From the NCBI GenBank assembly GCA_022496205.1, contig WTXD01000099.1, forward strand, positions 1 through 64,000: a stretch of DNA of 64,000 nt, given 5' to 3'. Below, one piece after another: positions 48,040 through 59,986 of the stretch (the first letter of the stretch is position 1; each line of letters begins with the position of its first letter). Below the pieces are notes generated by a model, which was not told the origin of the DNA, ran no database searches, and saw only the letters and a list, made by a program, of their open reading frames with translations. Made by a program: the position numbers and the translations under genes. The DNA comes from Gloeopeniophorella convolvens. Taxonomy: Eukaryota; Basidiomycota; Agaricomycetes; Russulales.

Positions 48040-48900
48040 GTCCTACCCTTTCTATATGCGCATGGATTCATCACAGCTCCCACCCACTGATCCCATTCAT
48101 GCACAGAACTAGGTCTTTTCCCTGGTGCGCATCAACTCGGTCAAGCCCGTCTTTCGTGAAAAGGCCGAGCGCGTGCGCATCACTGCCCTGCTGCACCTAT
48201 ACCCTGTGCTGACACGGACGCACTGCAGCTGCGTGACATTCTCCTGCAGCTCGCGGATGAGCAGGCTGCGCTGCATGTGCCGCAGGCGGCCCCTGTGCAT
48301 AATGATGACACCCTCGCACTGCTGTGCTCACCAGCACTGCTCGAGCCTGCGCACCACCACGCGTCTCTGGCGCTGGAACGCCCCAAGTGCGTCATTCCCG
48401 TGCATCTCGTTGTCGACGTGCTCGTGTGGCTAACCTGTGCAACGCTCGATGTCATCGGCGAGGCCGGTGCGCACCCACATGTCCACCTGTACCCACGACT
48501 GACGTGCCGCTGCAGGTTTCAGCTATGCCTTTCACGTGCTCCCACTGCCCGGGAGTGATCCGCATGCCGCGGACACAGTGCAGAACGAGCTTGCGTGCAC
48601 ATTTGCGGCGATCTTTTCGACCGCGCGCAAGTTCCGCATGGTGACTGTGTTCACCGTGCGGTTCCCCGTGCTCTGCCAATTCGTGCGTGCCCACTGCACC
48701 CCTATGTGCGCGATTGGATGCTGACTGCTCGCACATGCAGCATCCAAATACACGCACGATGCAAGAGGCGTGTGACACGATGCACCGCATTGGCACGCAG
48801 CTCATCAGCGAGCACAAGACTGAGCACGTAGACACCAAATCGCGCCTGCGATGCACAACATTCTCTCCGTCCTTGGTACGCCCCACTCGTGCCCGCATCT
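48040..48900 (+). pseudogene. Cytochrome P450 fragment
   Basis: Frames change along the region but the P450 order is clear: FSLVRINSVKPVFREKAERV (the F-S-x5-PVFFEKA block before helix C), LRDILLQLADEQAALHV, VLVWLTCATLDVIGEAG (helix C/D, the DVIGEAGFGY motif), FHVLPLPG, IFSTARKFRMVTVFTV, EACDTMHRIGTQLISEHK and a terminal HNILSVL (from KDILSVL). The heme-binding half and the N-terminal anchor are absent. No single frame spans it. It is a decayed, truncated copy. Confidence 0.8.
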
Positions 48901-49350
48901 CGCCCTCCCGCAAGCTAATCAATCCCCCGCAGTCGGCGCAAACGCAGCCACCTTCCCCGCGCACACACTCACACACACCAATTGGCCGATGCCAGCGTGG
49001 GGCACACCGTGCGAGTGCAGTCTTAGCAGAGACCGTGGAGGAGAGTAGTACGTACATGGGCTGTAGTATAGAGCTTCAATATATGTGTTTGATTTCCATA
49101 TATCTTTGTGTGATCACGGATTGGGAGGACTATCAAGGTCTGTCTTTGGCATATCTAGTAAGGCTGTGTTTATAAACTACATTAAGGTTGATCAATGCTA
49201 TTGAGATTGGTGGTTCTCATCAACATTGATGAGTTTCATAGACCCCAAGACTTGCATTGATAACCCTCAGGAGAATTAGATGTGAATTGATATCAATGAT
49301 GGTGATGATAGTGTTGATAATCGGTTATATATACAGATAAACTACAGTAC
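48901..49350. other. Intergenic, AT-rich toward the end
   Basis: No gene was seen. 49180-49330 is AT-rich with repeated TTGAT/GATGATAG words and a TATATATA run at 49326. Confidence 0.4.
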
Positions 49351-49539
49351 ATTTTGCTGATGCTGCCGTGTGGTAAGATGCGAAAGTCCACAGCTTTCAG
49401 CGATGTCATACCCGCGTTTCCGCCGTCCCGAAGCACTTGCACAGCCCCTGGTCGTCCACTAGCCGCCCATGGATGTGGCGCAAGCTTGAGCACGGTGTGC
49501 TGCAAGAACTTGCCGATGTTGATGAGGTCTCATGGGTGT

Positions 49540-49720
49540 ATGATTGTGGACTGGAGAGGCTGTTTGACGCTTTTGGCACTCCCTCAGCCCAATCTGGCGA
49601 CACCTGTCAAGGCCGTCACGCTCCGTGATTTTGTCCGATGGATCTATCGATTGAGCGACAGTTTGTGGGACTCCCTATCATGCCACCCCAAATTCTCCCT
49701 CTCTAACGGAGGTACATGCT
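49540..49720 (+). repeat. Unrecognised coding-like repeat, copy 2
   Basis: The counterpart, in opposite orientation, of 46281-46657: ACACCTGTCAA.GCCGTCACGC and GATGGATCTATC.ATTG words are shared. It ends just before the solo LTR at 49765. Confidence 0.55.
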
Positions 49721-49764
49721 TGCCATCGTCAGTGCAGTAAGAGATTCGGCCACCAGTCTAGGCT

Positions 49765-50289
49765 GTTGAGACGGACAGGACTCAGGACAGGAAGGACGTC
49801 TCTGATTAGATTAGATAAGGGACTCGGTGATCTGCAAGCTATCTGATCTACAATGTATATGACATCATTATGTTCTAGCCCCTAAGGCTGTACCTACTTT
49901 CGTTCCTGTTCTAGATTCTTCCGGGCCCTTCCATGACCCACATGCAGTTCCGGGTTGACCCACCTGCAGTTCCGGTCGACCCACTTTAGTTCCACTTTCA
50001 CATGGGTCTCTGGTTATCACATGTTGCTGTTGTTTATCACATGCAAACCACACTCCTTTTGTGTATATAAAGGACACTGTTTTCGCCCTTGTAGCCTCAG
50101 TCTGTTGACTTCACTGACTGAGGCAAGTACTTTACTTCCGGAACTTCCGGACTTGCGCTTACCTAGTTACTTTAGCTTTGCTCTTGCTTGCCTAGGTATT
50201 GCGCCAATGACATTAAGTCTGTTGACTTCACTGACTGAGCTTTGCTCTTGCTTGCCTAGTTGGCACCCTGTTTCTGCTGCGCTTCAACA
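49765..50289 (+). mobile_element. Solo Copia LTR
   Basis: The 525-bp LTR (TGTTGAGACGG...GCTTCAACA, inverted termini TGTTGA/TCAACA) is flanked by a perfect 5-bp duplication TAGGC (49760-49764 and 50290-50294). It is nearly identical to the LTRs at 51921 and 57713 in reverse orientation. A TATATAAAG promoter lies at about 50063. The internal region was lost by LTR-LTR recombination. Confidence 0.95.
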
Positions 50290-51920
50290 TAGGCACGTAG
50301 CGTAGACACGACCGGCAATGTAACGGGATAAGTGCCCGATCTCTCCTCTTCACTCCTCGCGCCGGCGGCTGCGCCGCCTCCACCGTGCGCACAATCATGC
50401 ATATACCCATGGTCTGTCCCACTGGATTATGGTTATAAGGAAACGCAGTGAGTAAAACGGATCCAGTGGTGTCAGCGTTGTATTGGTGCAATGACATCTT
50501 AGCAATGGGTGTGGGCCAGCTCGTTCATTGTTTGCCCGCAATGCAAGATAGCGTCTTGGTTTGAGTGCATATTATGTAGCAGCTAGCATTTGGATTCAAC
50601 AGAAGTGAGCCTGGTGTTTTGAGTTTGGTGTGAGGTGTATTGGGAAGGTTCGGCATGCTCAGTGGGCATGGACTACATGATATGCATGCAACGCCCTATC
50701 ATTATCGTGACAACCCCGCGAATTGTTGAGCAAAGGCGAGTCCGATGTTCTCCGACATTCGGATGGCCGCGCGTGCAACACAGCTTGCGCCAGCGAGCTG
50801 GAACTTTGATGGTAGATAGTCCGGATACTAGGCTCCATCATATCTGATTTCCGTAGTGTTACGTACGATACTTCCGTAGTTATCACGTTCCTTACTCACC
50901 GGGCCGTTTCTCAAACGCGTGACAAGTCATGAGGCCGAAATCCATTGAGGCAGGCCTGTACAGGGCCAAATCTGCGATATTGTGGACACCATTAGTCACG
51001 CCTCTGCCATTTATGGACCCCAGGGGTCCTCCTGTATATAAAAGCCACCTGTAGGAACTGCAAATACCAGTGTCTCCTGCCACTACAGCTCTATCGCTCT
51101 CAAGCCTCTAGCTGGTGAGAATCAGTAGTTAATACTGTAGTATAGAGCAATACAGTAGCTGCGCTATGCCTGTTCAACACGAATTCCTTTCAGTGGATTA
51201 GTGTTGTGAAAAGCGGGGTGACTGTCGCAGCGGGGGGAAAATCGCGTTTGACGGAGCTCGTTACAAACACGTGAGGAAACAGTACAAGTTATGATACGAA
51301 TATATACTCGCTGCGACGTCACATGCTATGACATCATTGCCGAACGAGATTGCTACTCCAACAATTAGTGCTACCACGGCTGTGCTAGGGGCTGGCACCT
51401 TGACCATGAGATCGTGAATTGCCAGAAAGACACTGAATGCATTGGCACTAGCTGTTACTCGTTTGAGATACTCGAGCATCCGTTACAAACACGAACACAA
51501 TGACTCGTCTCGTTTCGTGCACTAATAGCTGAGGGCATGAGTAACTATGACCTATTTCTGAAGAGGTAGGCGGGATCGATAGAGTAGAAAACGGTTGAAA
51601 TCAAAGGTCCGCTATTGGTAGTTAGGTGGCCACAGAAATGTTCTATACGGTCTGGTGCCGCAAGATGTACCTACATCATCAAAACCCGAAACTTCTTGCG
51701 GGCCCTTGCGGCCCGGAGGGGCTCCGGGTCCGGTTATCGCGCCCGGTATGGCCATGTATCTTCCGGATCGAGAATTCATCGATAGGCAAGCTTGGGCAAG
51801 ATCGGGTATTTGCAAGATCGAAACTGTGAGATGAGACCCGGTTATTACCGGAGGTTGTTGGGGTGCCATGGCTTGCCATGGACCCTTGGCGATTGGTGAC
51901 TGGATTCGGCATCGACTTGT
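50290..51920. other. Inter-element spacer, no confident gene
   Basis: A TATATAAAAG box at about 51034 is followed by no convincing ORF. The minus frame 51261-51479 is hydrophobic (ALIVGVAISFG) but unrecognised. The rest shows no family. Confidence 0.35.
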
Positions 51921-52446
51921 TGTTGAAGCGCAGCAGAAACAGGGTGCCAACTAGGCAAGCAAGAGCAAAGCTCAGTCAGTGAAGTCAACAGACTTAATGT
52001 CATTGGCGCAATACCTAGGCAAGCAAGAGCAAAGCTAAAGTAACTAGGTAAGCGCAAGTCCGGAAGTTCCGGAAGTAAAGTACTTGCCTCAGTCAGTGAA
52101 GTCAACAGACTGAGGCTACAAGGGCGAAAACAGCGTCCTTTATATACACAAAAGGAGTGTGGTTTGCATGTGATAAACAACAGCAACATGTGATAACCAG
52201 AGACCCATGTGAAAGTGGAACTAAAGTGGGTCGACCGGAACTGCAGGTGGGTCAACCCGGAACTGCATGTGGGTCATGGAAGGGCCCGGAAGAATCTAGA
52301 ACAGGAACGAAAGTAGGTACAGCCTTAGGGGCTAGAACATAATGATGTCATATACATTGTAGATCAGATAGCTTGCAGATCACCGAGTCCCTTATCTAAT
52401 CTAATCAGAGACGTCCTTCCTGTCCTGAGTCCTGTCCGTCTCAACA
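51921..52446 (-). repeat. 3' LTR of the Copia element
   Basis: 526 bp with TGTTGA/TCAACA termini. The last ~46 bases of the polyprotein frame read into it (RTQDRKDVSD, stop at 52401). Confidence 0.95.
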
Positions 52447-55400
52447 TCCCCCCGTGATCCAGACTGTCTCACTACAATGCCCATGCGCTCATTGAGCAGC
52501 CGCAGGTTATCCTTTGGCAGGGATTTTGTGAAGCCGTCGGCGACCATGTCCTCAGTGCGAGTGCGCACCAATTCAATGACACCTTGTTCAACATATTCCC
52601 GTATAACATGATGCTTGATAGCAATATGTTTGGATCGCTTCCCAGTGACAGGATTTAACGCCAAATCAATGGCACCTTTGTTATCACCGTGAAGTGGGAT
52701 CGCGGGATCCTCAACGTCGTACTCAAGCTCCATGAAGAAGCTCCGATACCACTGAGCCTGGTTAGAGGCATCAGTCATGGCCATGTACTCTGCATGTGTA
52801 GTACTTTGGGCAATAGTCTTTTGCTTGCGCGAAGACCAAGAGATTGCACCATTGCATAGCAAGAATACGTAACCGGACGTAGAGTGGTAATCGTCTGGCT
52901 GGTCTGCCAGAGAGGAATCAGAGTAGCCGCTAAGCCAACTCTTCGACGTGCCATTATAGCATAGCGCATAGTCTGCAGTACCATTAAGATACGCCATAAC
53001 ATATTTTGCTAGCCTTATATGGTCTTTAGAGGGTTTGCGGCGTATTGCGCCAGTCTCCCCACCGCAAAAGAGACATCTGGACGAGTTCCGAGTTGTGCGT
53101 ACAGCAAACTGCCGATCAAGGACTGGAAGTATCCTCGTTCCGCAATAGTTGCTTCACCTGTATATTTTACAAGGTGCACGTCGGCGCCGGCTGGCAAGGG
53201 AGTTGCGGGCGTTTTTGCGCTCCGCAAGTCAAACTGAGCAACTTTACTCAAGATATAACCGGTTTGGTCAATCTCAATGCGCCTTCTGGAACGATCGCGA
53301 GTGATGCGAATGCCCAGGTATGACTGGATTTCTCCCAAATCCGTCATTTCATAGCGCTTGCTCAACAGGGTTTTAATCCTGATGACTTCCACAAGGGAAT
53401 TCCCCATGAGTGTGATATTGTCCACATAGAGTATAATGACAACATATAGCTTTGTGCCATTCTCTGAACGACAGAGCACATATACTCCTGCATCAGAGTA
53501 CGTCCGCTTAAAGCCGAGTTCCACCAGAACTCCATGGAACTGCAAGTTCCATGCGCGGGAGGCTTGTTTGAGACCATAGATGGCCTTTAGCAGGCGACAG
53601 ACTTTGCCCTCCTGTCCTACGACGACGAAACCATGAGGCTGCTCCATATAGATTTCCTCATCCAGTTCCCCATGAAGGAACGCCGACTTGACGTCCATCT
53701 GGTGTATTTCCCAATCTTCCTGCGCGGCCAACGCAAGGAGAAGTCTAAGAGACTCAAACCGGGCAACTGGAGAAAATGTTTCGTCGTAATCGATCCCAGG
53801 GACTTGTGTAAATCCCTTTGCGACCAACCGAGCTCTATAGCGACCATCCGCTTTGAGCTTGAAGACCCATTTTGATTTTACTGTCTTGCGACCAGCAGGG
53901 AGATCAACTAACTCCCAAGTACCATTCTTAGAGAGCGCATCCATTTCATATTGACACGCCTCTAGCCACTCTTGCGCATTTGCAGACTGCATTGCTTCCG
54001 CAAAAGTTACGGGGTCTGCGCCTATTGCGACCGCAAGTAACTGTAGAGTTCCGAGTCTTCCAGTTCTCAGATTCAAGCAGCATTATTAGGGTTGGCATAG
54101 TGCGGATTAGGCCTGCTAACTCTAGTGCTGCGCCGAACTCCAGCAATCTCCTGAAGAATGTCCTGCCGCGTGGCCATGTCCCCCTCTGGTTCAGGAGTAG
54201 GGGAAGGACGTCTAGAAGGAGTGGGAGTTTCGGGAGGGGAAGACTCTTCTTCCAGATCGGCAAGTTCTCTTCCGACCGGAACTCTTGTAGGGGTAGATGG
54301 TGCGCTGCTTGGGCGAGTGGGTGGTGTTACAAATGCTGATGGGTCTTGTTTCTGCTCCTTCTTTGGCGTAGAAGGTGGAGAGGGAGCAGGTGGTGGTACT
54401 GGTGGCGTGGGAGGCCTTGCGTTTTGTGCCTCCACTACAGCCGGGACGACGTAGGGAACCTCAACATAAAAAGGTTCAAAGGGTGGTGGGACGTCTGTGG
54501 CAGGTGCTGGCTCAACAGCCTGCCTGGAAGGGAAGATGGTTTCGTCGAATATCACATCGCGAGATACTACGACTGAGTGGGTACCCCATTCCAAAGCCGG
54601 TATCCTTTACTATCAGGCTCGTACCCGATGAACGTTGCTGGGAATGCCTTAGCATCCAGCTTCTTCCGTCCATCCTTAGGGACATGTACATATGCCCTGC
54701 ATCCATAAATGCGGAAGTATGAGACATCCGGGGGGTGACTAAGTCCCCAGAGCTCAACAGGTGTGCGCCATTGCAGACGTCTAATAGGGGAACGGTTGTA
54801 GACATGAACCGCAGTTGCTACTGCATATTCCCAAAAGCCGTTGGAAAGACCACTTGCATGAAGCATTGCGAGTGCCTTATCCATGATTGTGCGATTGAAT
54901 CGCTCGGCTCTACCATTTTGCTACGATGAGTGAGGCATCGTGGTATAGTGCTCTATCCCCCTCTGCTTCAGCAAGTCCTCAACGGTACCGTTCATGTATT
55001 CTCCACCTCGGTCGGAGTGTAGCACCTTGAGTTTACTAGACGTTTGGGTTTCCCCCCACGCTAAGTACTCAGTAAGGGCTTTACTGAATCCGTCCTTGGT
55101 TTTAAGGTAGTACACTACAGCGTGACTGCTGTAGTCATCTATGAACGTTGCGATGTACCAGTGACGTTGGAGAGACTGCGTCTGCATTTTTCCTACAAGG
55201 TCTGTATGAACGACCTCAAAGGGACGAGTTGCCCTTTTGTAAGAACTGGGGAACTCCTGTCTATGTGACTTGCCGAGTTGGCAGCCAACGCAGGGAGTTG
55301 CGGGGACTTCCGAGGCACTGTCCACAGTAAAGCCAGTAACTGCAGGCTCTACATAGCGTTCCAGGGTACCATAGGCTAGGTGACCCATCCGCTGATGCCA

Positions 55401-56816
55401 GACTTCATAGCTTGCGCTATCCTGTACATGCATGCTAAGGGACCGTACTTGAGAATCCAACCAATACAAGTTGTTCTCTAGGTACCCTTTTGCAATGCAA
55501 CGCTGCTTAACAGCGATTTGAAAGCCACGGTCTCCAAAAGATACAGTTGCGCCGAGTTGCGTGAGTGCTCTGGTCGACAGGAAGCGACCTGAAACACCCG
55601 GAACATGCAGTACATGCGACAACGTGATCTTTTCTTCCGGAGTCCGCAAGACAACGGTGCCATAGCCAACTTGGTGAACCGACGACTTATCCCCTAGGCT
55701 AATGCTGCCTGCTGATAGGGTATAATCTTTGAAGTCAGAACGGTGTGGCGTTATATGGTGTGTGGCACCAGAGTCCATCATCCAGCGGGAGGAAACCAAC
55801 GAGTAAAGGGAAGCTCCAACTTCTGATTCCACATCTGAGATATGTGCAGAAGTATCTACAGCGGCAAGTACGTTGGCCGCCTTGTTGGAGTTCCCTCCAG
55901 TTCCCCCCGAGTTCCCAGCAGTTCCGGAAGTTCCGGAACTCTGTCCCTTGTCTGCCTCCTTCTTCTCGCGACGCTTCTTCTTCAGGTCCTCCTTTTTCTT
56001 GCGGCAAGTGTCGGCTTTGTGGCCTTTCTTGTGACAGTAGAAGCATTCCCCATCAAAGGGTTCCGCTTTCTTGCCGGAAGAAAACTTCCTGGTGGCATTG
56101 AGTGCACCACCAGCAGGACCTTCCCTGATCTCTTCAGCGTTTTGGATCAGGGGCTCAATATCTTTGAGCACGAAAGTCTTGGGGTCATGAGTTGCCAAGA
56201 GGACGTCTTGAGTCCCTGGTACTTGGTACCACCAAGAGCATCGACAAGGGTGAGGCAAACCTCGAGTTCCGACTTGCCAAGGCCAACTTCCGCAAGTTGC
56301 TTGCGCAACTCCTTCAGATGCCTGATCTGCGGACCGAGGGGTTGGGAGTCGTCAATGCGCCACGCATTAACTCGCGCCACAAGTTCCAGCCTCTCATGAC
56401 TGTGTTGCCGCCGTAGAGGACGCGCAACTGGTCATATTTCTCCTTGACCGAGGGAAACTCGACATCCGGGACTTGCGAGTACACTTCCGGGGTGATGCAC
56501 CCCATCATGAATGCAGTAACCCGGCGGGTCATGAGTTCCCAGTCGTCGGCATCAGTTCCGGGAGGGGGAGAGGTGTGAACAAGGAGGATGGCGCAGTCGT
56601 TCATGCCAAGGGCAGATAGGAACTTTTGGTTCCATGCCGCCCAGTTTGTCTCTTCCAGCTCTGGGATGCGCAGGAAAGAGGGCATGACAAAGCAAAGTTT
56701 TGCTGGTGAATGGTGGCGACATTTTGGGAAATGGATGTGGCGCCAGTTGCGCCTTGCGCTGGCGGAAGAGGAGTGTTCCCCTGGACTGGGGTGGCGTTGC
56801 CGGACGGAGTTGGCAT
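52401..56816 (-). pseudogene. Copia Gag-Pol polyprotein, multiply frameshifted
   Basis: From 56816: Gag (MPTPSGNATPVQGN; ETNWAAWNQKFLSALGM) and a CCHC knuckle CFYCHKKGHKADTC. Protease WMMDSGATHHITPH comes next. The integrase zinc region is VWHQRMGHL...CVGCQLGKSH, with catalytic HTDLVG and HSDRGGEYMNG and then a TAG stop (54921-54923) right before QNGRAERFN, the Glu motif. The RT is KWVFKLKADGRYRARLVAKG with ILYVDNITL (YVDN in place of YVDD) and the RNase H is HGDNKGAIDL...RSKHIAIKHHVIRE. Frame changes occur near 56680, 56380, 56225, 54580, 54075 and 53025. This copy cannot make a full polyprotein. Confidence 0.93.
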
Positions 56817-57712
56817 AGTTGCGATGATTTACACTGTCGTTGCGGAGCAGTCAGCGACAGGTGTTGCTGGTAGCAAGAATAGTTGCGGTTGTAGCGTAAC
56901 CCCCATGCCTGTGAACTTGTACCTCTGATCCAATTGGACCAGTCTCCAGAGCCCTTTAGTGCGACTTGGTATAGTACAATTTGTAACTAATCCACCGTAG
57001 AAGTGAGCCACCCGGCACGACCACAGAGACGGCATTGAAATAGCCCATCTGTGCGCTATGGGGGAACTTCTACTTAAGCCCTAGATGATTGGGGCAATGG
57101 ATAAGGGGGTCCAATTTGTTCATCATGCATGGCGCTCTGTTTCCCAATAGTCATAAAGACCTGGTACTGACGCAAAAATCATGCAAGAGCGGAACTATGA
57201 GGCTCATCCCTATGTACTACTGTAAGTAGGGTAGTGCAGTTGTAACAGACGCAAGGTCTAGGGTGGTGTTCCCTGCCTTGTTATACGCCTAAACCGCTCC
57301 CACTGAAGGGCAGACAGCCAACCGTTCACTAGCCAAATAGCATCACAAGGGGCTTCCCCCCTGCTTGCCTAAGGGGCATAAGGCCGCTCTTCTGGCTCCA
57401 CAGACAGCGGCTAACTACTGCACGCTGCTGGGGTTTCCCCAGGAACAAGTATAGTACTGGTATAGTATAGATATGTACAGAGACCATGATGCGCACAGTG
57501 GGATGGAGAAGCTTACAGTGGTTCTGCCACGCCTGGCTCCTTCCCACATGCTCGCATGGAAGCCATCAAGGCCCAAGTGCTAGGCACAGCCCCTATGCCT
57601 CGCATAGGTGCTGACAGGGTTAACACCTTGCCGCTGAGGAGGATACTCACAATGGGAGTTGCGAGTGCGGAAGTAAGACTTGCTAAAAAGTTAAAGGCCA
57701 GGGCCCATAACC
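56817..57712 (-). other. Copia 5' leader
   Basis: About 900 bases between the 5' LTR and the gag start. GGTTATGGGCCC directly follows the LTR on the coding strand and is the expected place for the primer binding site; I do not assign a tRNA. No ORF of note. Confidence 0.5.
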
Positions 57713-58238
57713 TGTTGAAGCGCAGCAGAAACAGGGTGCCAACTAGGCAAGCAAGAGCAAAGCTCAGTCAGTGAAGTCAACAGACTGAATGTCATTGGCG
57801 CAATACCTAGGCAAGCAAGAGCAAAGCTAAAGTAACTAGGTAAGCGCAAGTCCGGAAGTTCCGGAAGTAAAGTACTTGCCTCAGTCAGTGAAGTCAACAG
57901 ACTGAGGCTACAAGGGCGAAAACAGCGTCCTTTATATACACAAAAGGAGTGTGGTTTGCATGTGATAAACAACAGCAACATGTGATAACCAGAGACCCAT
58001 GTGAAAGCGGAACTAAAGTGGGTCGACCGGAACTGCAGGTGGGTCAACCCGGAACTGCATGTGGGTCATGGAAGGGCCCGGAAGAATCTAGAACAGGAAC
58101 GAAAGTAGGTACAGCCTTAGGGGCTAGAACATAATGATGTCATATACATTGTAGATCAGATAGCTCGCAGATCACCGAGTCCCTTATCTAATCTAATCAG
58201 AGACGTCCTTCCTGTCCTGAGTCCTGTCCGTCTCAACA
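57713..58238 (-). repeat. 5' LTR of the Copia element
   Basis: 526 bp, differing from the 3' LTR at three sites by eye (near 57788, 58008 and 58165). It contains the TATATACACAAAAGG box region on the minus strand. Confidence 0.95.
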
Positions 58239-59986
58239 GGCATAGTTTCGAATGTGGTCCCTAAAATGACTTGTTAGCCCAAGGTACGAACTGCAATTTA
58301 AGGGCGGAAGGGGGCTGAGGCCACTTGACCACCGCTGTAAGTTTCGTTAAGTCTGGTGATACGCCGCGTGGCCTGACTCTCGATCTGGCGAACTTGACCT
58401 CTGTCATGAAGAACTGCAATTTTGATGCAGACAGTGAGAGTTTGCGCTCGCGGACTCGGTCTAGTAGTTGGGTTAGCTTGTTGTGCATTTCTTCGAACGT
58501 GTCTGAGGCCATGCCGCCATCGTCGACAAATATTTTCAATGTTCCATTTAGCGATTAAGTCGTGGAGGTTGAGTGCCATGACGATTGCAAATGCTGTTGG
58601 TGTGCCAGTTAGTCTGAATGGCATTCGTACGTACCAGAAGTGGCCTAAGCCTTCTATATAAAATGCTGTATATGGGCGTGAATCTGCTTCGATTTCGACA
58701 GCATAGAACCCTAATGCAAAGTCAATAACGCTGATGTACCGGTGACCACTTAGCTGATGTTGCTTGGCTTGTATGTCACCTTGTGGCATGGCAGCCACTT
58801 TTGAATGTTTGTTGAGTTCTCGGAAGTTTTGACAGATTCGCCATTTTTGGCTCATCGTGCTGCACTGGTGTGGGTGTCTTGTCACTGGCTTGTGTGCATT
58901 GTGAAACCTGAAACTCAACTGGTAAGCCTGCTGCCTCACACTGCTCGTTGATATGCTGCCATAGTTCGTCAATCGTCAAACCTGCACCCTCATGTGCCTT
59001 TTGTCCAAGTGTCGTCGGTGAGACACATTTAATTTTTGCTGGGTTCGCGCGTTCAATGATTCCTGCATCAAGCATTTCTAGTACTTTCTTATGTAAGTAC
59101 GCACGCTGTGGTGGCGTGAATGTACGTTGCTGGGTCTTCATTGGGAGAACGACGTCTTCAGGCACATTGAAGGAGAGTGTCGCCTCCTTCGCTGGGATAA
59201 CTTCCCTTACTGAAAGGGCGAAACAGTCAGCATATAATGTGATAAGGTTACGCACCTGGTCTTGCTGATCCTCAGTGAGGTTGTCACCTATTTTGATTGC
59301 GCTCTGGATTGCTGCCACTTGAGCTGGCTTGAATGGTTCTGTTAGTCGCGTGTACTTATCAGGATCCGGTTGCAAGCCTTCAGTGGGGATTTCAGTCCAG
59401 TTGTCCCCAATTGTGAAGTCACCTGTTGCGTCGCTGACTGGCATGACCGTGTTTGCTGTCTGCTCGTCATTACCTTGTTTCTCTGCCTCTAGTGTGCATG
59501 CTATGGCCAGTTTGCGGATGCGGATTGTGCCAGCTGCATGGTCCCAGTATAGCCAGTCGATCTGGTTCGTGAGCATCGTGCGGTTGTTTCCATTACTCAC
59601 CTCAACTGTGTCTACTTCATAATCGTGCCGCACGTTGAACAAATGCAGCAAGGGTTTTCCGAAAAGGAACTCCCACATGCCGTTACTATCAAAGACCTCA
59701 AAGCTGCCTGTTACCTTCACACTGCCAAGTTTGATAGTTCCGGTCCACTGAGCAAGCGATAGCACCAGCGTGCCATTTGCCATGCGTAGGATTCGTGTTG
59801 AGGGCTTCCCTTCTCCAAGCTGATGTTTGACCCTCTGGTACATTCCTGTGCTCATTGCGCAGAGTAGAGCACCATCATCAAATAGGGCACGTACACAAAT
59901 GATCTCGCCTTGTGGTCCATGAATCTTGACCTCATGCATAAACGGTGTGGCTGCTTCACTGCTTTCTGCGCCACCGACCACATACT
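58239..59986 (-). pseudogene. Ty3/Gypsy protease-RT fragment
   Basis: The minus strand reads a retropepsin-like region (VRALFDDGALLCAMSTGMYQ, FLFGKPLL) and the RT entry (RTFTPPQRAYLHKKVLEMLD). The RT then runs NFRELNKHSKVAA, FALGFYAVEIEADSRPYTAF, WYVRMPFRLTGTPTAF and FVDDGGMASDTFEEMHNKL, with a frameshift just before the FVDD box, continuing to the SHFRDHIRNYA block. It is cut on both sides by Copia LTR sequence (58238 and 59987). RNase H, integrase and Gag are missing here. Confidence 0.9.

Larger units (their letters stand above)
51921..58238 (-). mobile_element. Ty1/Copia LTR retrotransposon
   Basis: Two 526-bp LTRs bound a 5.27 kb internal region coding on the minus strand. The LTRs differ at three positions by eye. 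A polypurine tract (GGGGGGA on the minus strand, 52447-52454) abuts the 3' LTR. The order gag, protease, integrase, RT, RNase H is Copia. The 5-bp flanks do not match (CTTGT left, GGCAT right), so no target duplication is present and one border has been rearranged. Confidence 0.95.

Noticed and set aside
48452..49057. 201-codon minus frame over the P450 remains
   Set aside because: Antisense to recognisable P450 text on the plus strand.
51261..51479. Hydrophobic 72-codon minus frame
   Set aside because: One possible membrane-like segment but no family, no start context and no splice support.
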